From Clostridia bacterium (GTDB lineage: Bacteria > Bacillota > Clostridia > Christensenellales > QALW01), in the NCBI GenBank assembly GCA_017516345.1, contig JAFXDC010000010.1:1-33886 (forward strand): DNA of 33,886 bases, given 5' to 3'. The translations under genes were made by a program, and so were the position numbers. Of the stretch, positions 30,350-33,886 are shown piece by piece. Under the pieces are notes generated by a model that worked only from the letters and a program-made list of their open reading frames with translations, was not told the origin of the DNA and searched no databases. Within the stretch, counting starts at the first letter, position 1; every line of letters starts with the position of its first letter.

Positions 30350-33082
30350 ATGAAGTTTTTTAAGCTTATTACAACACTTGCTCTTGCCTTTGTTCTTTTG
30401 GGACTCTGTGCCTGTGGCCCTACGGTCGGAACCGAGAGCACGACAGGTACTGTGCCCCAAAATACGGGCTCGACAGAACCGGGACAGAGCGTGGAGCCGG
30501 ATAAAACAGTAGGGACGGTGGAGCCTGTGGGCGAATTTGTACAACAACCTGATATCAGAGATTACACCCACCTTTGGTGGAAGGATGGCTGGAAGGCCAC
30601 CGGCGGAGCTCAGCTGCAGATACAGACCGGCTATTACGGTCTGTCCATTGCGCCATCGCGCGGTCAGATAGCCAACCTCGGTGCCATCGCCGAGCAGATC
30701 CCCTGGTCCGAGGCCGCAATTGCAGATAACGAGCTTATTGCAAGCCTTCCCACCATCGATAAGATGAGCTATTATCTTACCCTTGACGGAAAGGAAAGAA
30801 AATATTCCGGAGTCTCAGCCTTAAACGACCCCTCTTACGGTACTCAGTCCAAGTCCCGCATCATAGAATCGGGCAGATATATGCAGCGCGTGGACGTTAT
30901 GAACCTCTGCTATATGAGCGAGTCCGAGGTCAGCGGCAGGCTGGAGGTCGCCGCTATGCCCAAATATCTGTCGGTGGAGTACTCCATCTGGAGCAAGACC
31001 GGCAAGAGCAAGAAGGCAGACCTCTCCTTCAGCTTTACCCTTAATAAAAAGTACGTTTCCTTTAAAAAGAGCGCAGACGGCAACATCATCACCGCCTCCG
31101 AGGAGAACGGTAACGGTCTTACCTTTGTTATGCCCAATAAGGACGGAGATATTGCTCTTGATGAGCAGACCCGCAAGATCACCGTATCCCTTAAGGACGT
31201 AAGGGTCAAAAAGAACGATTTTGCAGGGGTAAACGTAATAATCATCCCCTCGGTCAACGCCAAGCTTGAGGATGCTTATGAGTTTTACAACAACCGCAGT
31301 GTGGATGCCGAGGCTGTTCAGGTGGAGCCCAAGGAGGGCAAGAAGCAAAAGGCCGACTTTGACGATAAGGGATACGTTACCATCTCCCTTAACAATATGA
31401 CCACCACCAATACCTCTCAGTTTGAGCAGCCCGGCCGTCTTGACGACCTCGACCGACTCAAATTCACCCTTACCAACGATAAGGACGTGGCGGTAAAGGT
31501 GCCCGTGCAGTTTACCAAGACCGGTTCGTTTGCTTATATCGGGTGCTCCCCCTTCCTCAGGGATGCCCGGACCGGCGAGCCCATAGGCGTGCAGGTACAG
31601 CTCTCCAAGAACTGGCACACCGCGGTGGATTTCTCCTCCGACGATCCCGCGACCTACCTTGACGGCGCTTGGTTTAACGGCTATACCTACATAACCGTGC
31701 CCGCAAAAAGCAGTGTAACGTACGAATTCTGCATGAGCTACGCCACCTGGGGCGGAGTATTTGCGGCAAGCCACTCTCAGCTCTGTCTTGTCGGATGGGG
31801 CGGCGGCTACCAGCAATGGGAAAGCTCCTCCATCGGTGCGTTTGGCGAATCCTTCTGCTATGAGGCCGAAATGACCCACGGCAGAGGCTTCATCACCGAC
31901 GTGCGTCCCCTTCTTATAGAGTCCATCTACGGCGGCAAGTATAACTTTACCGAAAATATCGGCGGCGGAAACGCACTTGTTTACGTCAAGGCCTCCGGCG
32001 CCGTGGGCTACAAGAACGTTACCACTCAGTTCCGCAAGCAGGGCCCCAACCTTACCGAGGTAATTTACTCCGGAACCTCTGCCGACGGAAAGATAAGATA
32101 TGAATTTATAGCCAATCTCCCCCGCACCAATGACGTTTCAAGGGTATATCACAGCTTTAAGTACACATTCCTTGAGGACGTTAAGTTTGAGCGCCTTGCC
32201 TTCTATCAGTTTGGCGGCGACGATTATAACGATAACCATTGGGATACCATGGCTGTGGGCAACATGGACGGCCCTGTAAGCCTGACCCTTGACGGCAAGA
32301 CCTATTCGGGTGAGTTTGCAGTGCCCGAGCTTGACGGTGTGGGTTACTTTGGCGGTCAGATGCAACGCATTGACGTTGAGGGCGAGGGCCTCTGGATGGC
32401 ATTTATGGGATATAAGCCGGTGCTTTGGAAAAAGGAGCCCGGAGCAAACAGAATGCTCAACCTTATGTATTATAACGCAAGTCTTAACGGTAAGACCTAC
32501 ACCAAGCCCAGCCTTAGCTTCTATCACACAATGAACGGAGGCGTGCCCTGCGTGGCGGTTGAGCTCTCCCCCGCTGCAGAATGCGGAAACACCATCAAAA
32601 AGGGCTCCACGGTGGAGGGCTGCGTTGAGTGGCTGAATATGCCCGTAGCAAAGAGCGACTACTACGGTCCCAGCACCGTGCTCAAGGGCATGGATGCCGG
32701 TGACTTTAACACCTACCGTCTTGCTTACAGCTACGCCAAGGGCGGATATTACTCTGCAAGCGCAACCGTGGGCAAAATAACCAAGACCGCCCCAATTTAC
32801 GTTGCCTGCCAAGGCGGTGACGTGCTTGCCCAGATCACCGTAAAGGGCGGTATAGGATATGTTCCCATGACCTTTACCGGGGTTCCCCACTACTCAGGCT
32901 ATCGCCTGCAGAAGAAGGTGGGAGATGCCTGGGAGACCGTTGACCAGTCTGTAAAGGGCAACGACTATTGGCAGGCGTGGTACGATTCGGGAAGCGGTAC
33001 CTATGAGCTCACCTTTAACGTAGAGCACAGCGGCGACCCCAACGCAAGCTACACCTACCGACTTGTTAAGGCGGATAAATAA
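30350..33082 (+). CDS. Large secreted lipoprotein of unknown family, probably glycan-related
   Basis: A protein of 910 residues. Start ATG at 30350 behind GGAGGAAGCAA. The signal peptide MKFFKLITTLALAFVLLGLC leads to CAC, a slightly unusual lipobox (LCAC), then a Thr/Glu/Pro linker (about 25-60). The rest is exported and rich in aromatic residues and beta strands, without a family I can name. Notable stretches are HLWWKDGWKATGGAQLQIQT, LCLVGWGGGYQQWESSSIGA, FGESFCYEAEMTHGRGF and YQFGGDDYNDNHW. Codon use is very biased, suggesting high expression. Divergent from the LysR-SGNH operon, so probably a co-regulated polysaccharide-binding or degrading surface protein. Catalysis cannot be claimed. 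Confidence 0.8.
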   Translation: MKFFKLITTLALAFVLLGLCACGPTVGTESTTGTVPQNTGSTEPGQSVEPDKTVGTVEPVGEFVQQPDIRDYTHLWWKDGWKATGGAQLQIQTGYYGLSIAPSRGQIANLGAIAEQIPWSEAAIADNELIASLPTIDKMSYYLTLDGKERKYSGVSALNDPSYGTQSKSRIIESGRYMQRVDVMNLCYMSESEVSGRLEVAAMPKYLSVEYSIWSKTGKSKKADLSFSFTLNKKYVSFKKSADGNIITASEENGNGLTFVMPNKDGDIALDEQTRKITVSLKDVRVKKNDFAGVNVIIIPSVNAKLEDAYEFYNNRSVDAEAVQVEPKEGKKQKADFDDKGYVTISLNNMTTTNTSQFEQPGRLDDLDRLKFTLTNDKDVAVKVPVQFTKTGSFAYIGCSPFLRDARTGEPIGVQVQLSKNWHTAVDFSSDDPATYLDGAWFNGYTYITVPAKSSVTYEFCMSYATWGGVFAASHSQLCLVGWGGGYQQWESSSIGAFGESFCYEAEMTHGRGFITDVRPLLIESIYGGKYNFTENIGGGNALVYVKASGAVGYKNVTTQFRKQGPNLTEVIYSGTSADGKIRYEFIANLPRTNDVSRVYHSFKYTFLEDVKFERLAFYQFGGDDYNDNHWDTMAVGNMDGPVSLTLDGKTYSGEFAVPELDGVGYFGGQMQRIDVEGEGLWMAFMGYKPVLWKKEPGANRMLNLMYYNASLNGKTYTKPSLSFYHTMNGGVPCVAVELSPAAECGNTIKKGSTVEGCVEWLNMPVAKSDYYGPSTVLKGMDAGDFNTYRLAYSYAKGGYYSASATVGKITKTAPIYVACQGGDVLAQITVKGGIGYVPMTFTGVPHYSGYRLQKKVGDAWETVDQSVKGNDYWQAWYDSGSGTYELTFNVEHSGDPNASYTYRLVKADK

Positions 33083-33152
33083 CGCTGAGACGGACAAATA
33101 ACAAAATAAAAAGAAGAGCGCGCGCGCCTGCAAAATTAGCGGTAAAATGAAA

Positions 33153-33184
33153 TTAGCCACCACGTTTTTTCGTGGTGGCTTTTG
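33153..33184 (+). terminator. Terminator after the lipoprotein gene
   Basis: AGCCACCACG (33155-33164), loop of six T, CGTGGTGGCT (33171-33180), then TTT, about 72 bp after the stop. Confidence 0.8.
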
Positions 33185-33200
33185 ATATGCAGAAAACAAA

Positions 33201-33224
33201 GAAAAGCCCCGCCGAAGCGGGGCA
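33201..33224 (-). terminator. Terminator of the XRE regulator gene
   Basis: GCCCCGC-CGAA-GCGGGGC (33206-33223); on the minus strand it is followed by TTTTC, 5 bp after the stop codon at 33229. Confidence 0.85.
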
Positions 33225-33228
33225 AGAA

Positions 33229-33885
33229 TTAAAACTGTATAGGATAATCACCGTATCCCATACAACATGAAATCCCTTTTAATGAATAGCGTTGCATTTC
33301 AAGGGTTGCAAAAAGAATACACAGACAAGTATGATACATTTCGTTGATCTCATAGGTAAAGCATAAAGATTTATGCTTGGATTTCTTTTCAATTACAACG
33401 TTAACAGCAATCAATTCGTCAAGAGCTTCACGTAATGTGTTTTCCTCAAAACTCAATTTTTCTTTCATTTCTCCAAAGCTGATGTCGCTCATGGATATGA
33501 TAGCCAAGCAAACAAGGATATTGTTTTTCTTTGAAAGAGTGGGGAGAATTGTTTGTGCAAATTCTACCGTCTCTTGGTTCACGTTTTCAAAAAACTTTCT
33601 CGTAACAAGCGCGCCATATCCCTTGCCCGATAACAGTGACAAACCATTTTCGTTAGAAATGTGTGCAGGCTCATCATGCATTTCAGTATTCTTTCCTCTG
33701 AGATTGCCTTGAGAAATACCGTGATGAGCAGGGGCGAAAATTTTTAGAGCGTCTTCATAAGATGCCATACTCATTTGTGCGTGTTCTGCTACTTTGTCAA
33801 AAACCTTATTGTAGATATCATTATAGGCATAGTCCTCACCGTAGAAAAGATAGTCTATACTTACTTCAAAGTATGTAGCTATCAG
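33229..33885 (-). CDS. XRE-family transcriptional regulator, 5' end cut by the window edge
   Basis: Partial gene: the frame stays open to the right edge, so the apparent ATG at 33774 is not the real start. The visible N-terminus reads LIATYFEVSIDYLFYGEDYA, the last helix and tail of an XRE/Cro helix-turn-helix domain. A linker of about 90 residues follows, then a winged-helix-like region (ILVCLAIISMSDISFGEMKE, LREALDELIAVNVVIEKKSK) and a Cys-rich C-terminus. A regulator with DNA-binding-like domains at both ends; target and ligand are unknown. Ends just before a strong terminator. Confidence 0.75.
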   Translation of the reverse strand: MIATYFEVSIDYLFYGEDYAYNDIYNKVFDKVAEHAQMSMASYEDALKIFAPAHHGISQGNLRGKNTEMHDEPAHISNENGLSLLSGKGYGALVTRKFFENVNQETVEFAQTILPTLSKKNNILVCLAIISMSDISFGEMKEKLSFEENTLREALDELIAVNVVIEKKSKHKSLCFTYEINEMYHTCLCILFATLEMQRYSLKGISCCMGYGDYPIQF

Positions 33886-33886
33886 A

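Noticed and set aside
30821..31879. 352-codon minus-strand frame opposite the lipoprotein gene
   Set aside because: Antisense shadow caused by codon bias of the real gene at 30350-33082.

Overview
This is a chromosomal segment of an endospore-forming Clostridia-type Firmicute (Bacillota), probably gut-associated. The evidence is Spo0A, the yabP-yabQ-divIC spore/division cluster, ribosomal protein L9, Firmicute-type dnaN-recF and parA-parB with consensus parS sites, plus several glycan-acting secreted or lipid-anchored proteins. It lies at or very near the replication origin. The genus cannot be determined from the sequence alone.

Layout. (1) 55-6649, minus strand: a three-gene glycan operon encoding a PfkB sugar kinase fused to an AraC DNA-binding domain, a GH71/GH99-like lipoprotein and a large six-hairpin glycosidase-like protein, with a good promoter at 6682-6710. 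(2) 6662-7295: a pyrimidine-rich non-coding block with a cluster of DnaA boxes, then spo0A (7296-8078, minus). (3) 8.3-12.98 kb: an accessory island ending at tRNA-Ala(GGC). It holds a class II Fic protein, a BlaI/BlaR1-like repressor-protease pair with twin dyad operators, a four-helix-bundle/pyrophosphatase-like fusion gene and, next to its promoter, two complex hairpin arrays built on GTATATCATCA / TGATGATATAC linkers. Imperfect direct repeats of about 45 bp lie at the 3' ends of the fic and blaR1-like genes. (4) 13.18-14.13 kb: yabP, yabQ, divIC. (5) 14.5-18.9 kb: two divergent lipid-kinase paralogues, the right one leading a probable operon with a DUF5711-like gene, a CvpA-like gene and rplI. 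(6) 18.9-21.3 kb: an origin-like region (DnaA boxes followed by TAC/TAT triplets and an AT-rich stretch), then dnaN-recF; dnaA, yaaA and gyrB are not in the window. (7) 21.4-26.3 kb, minus: a membrane-anchored surface protein, parB-parA with two perfect parS sites around a dispersed GC-rich repeat, uppP, and a GT2-GtrA fusion. (8) 26.5-33.1 kb: a second probable glycan locus, with a LysR regulator that carries a large insertion followed by an SGNH esterase, divergent from a 910-residue lipoprotein of unknown function. (9) The right edge holds a truncated XRE-type regulator.

How it fits together. The core genes handle origin firing, origin segregation (ParAB-parS) and sporulation entry. The two glycan loci each pair a regulator that has an unusual extra domain with secreted or intracellular enzymes. 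The most unusual structure is the pair of hairpin arrays beside the four-helix-bundle fusion gene: stems differ between units but keep their complementarity, which points to selection on structure. All functional links are inferred from sequence reading; no searches were run.
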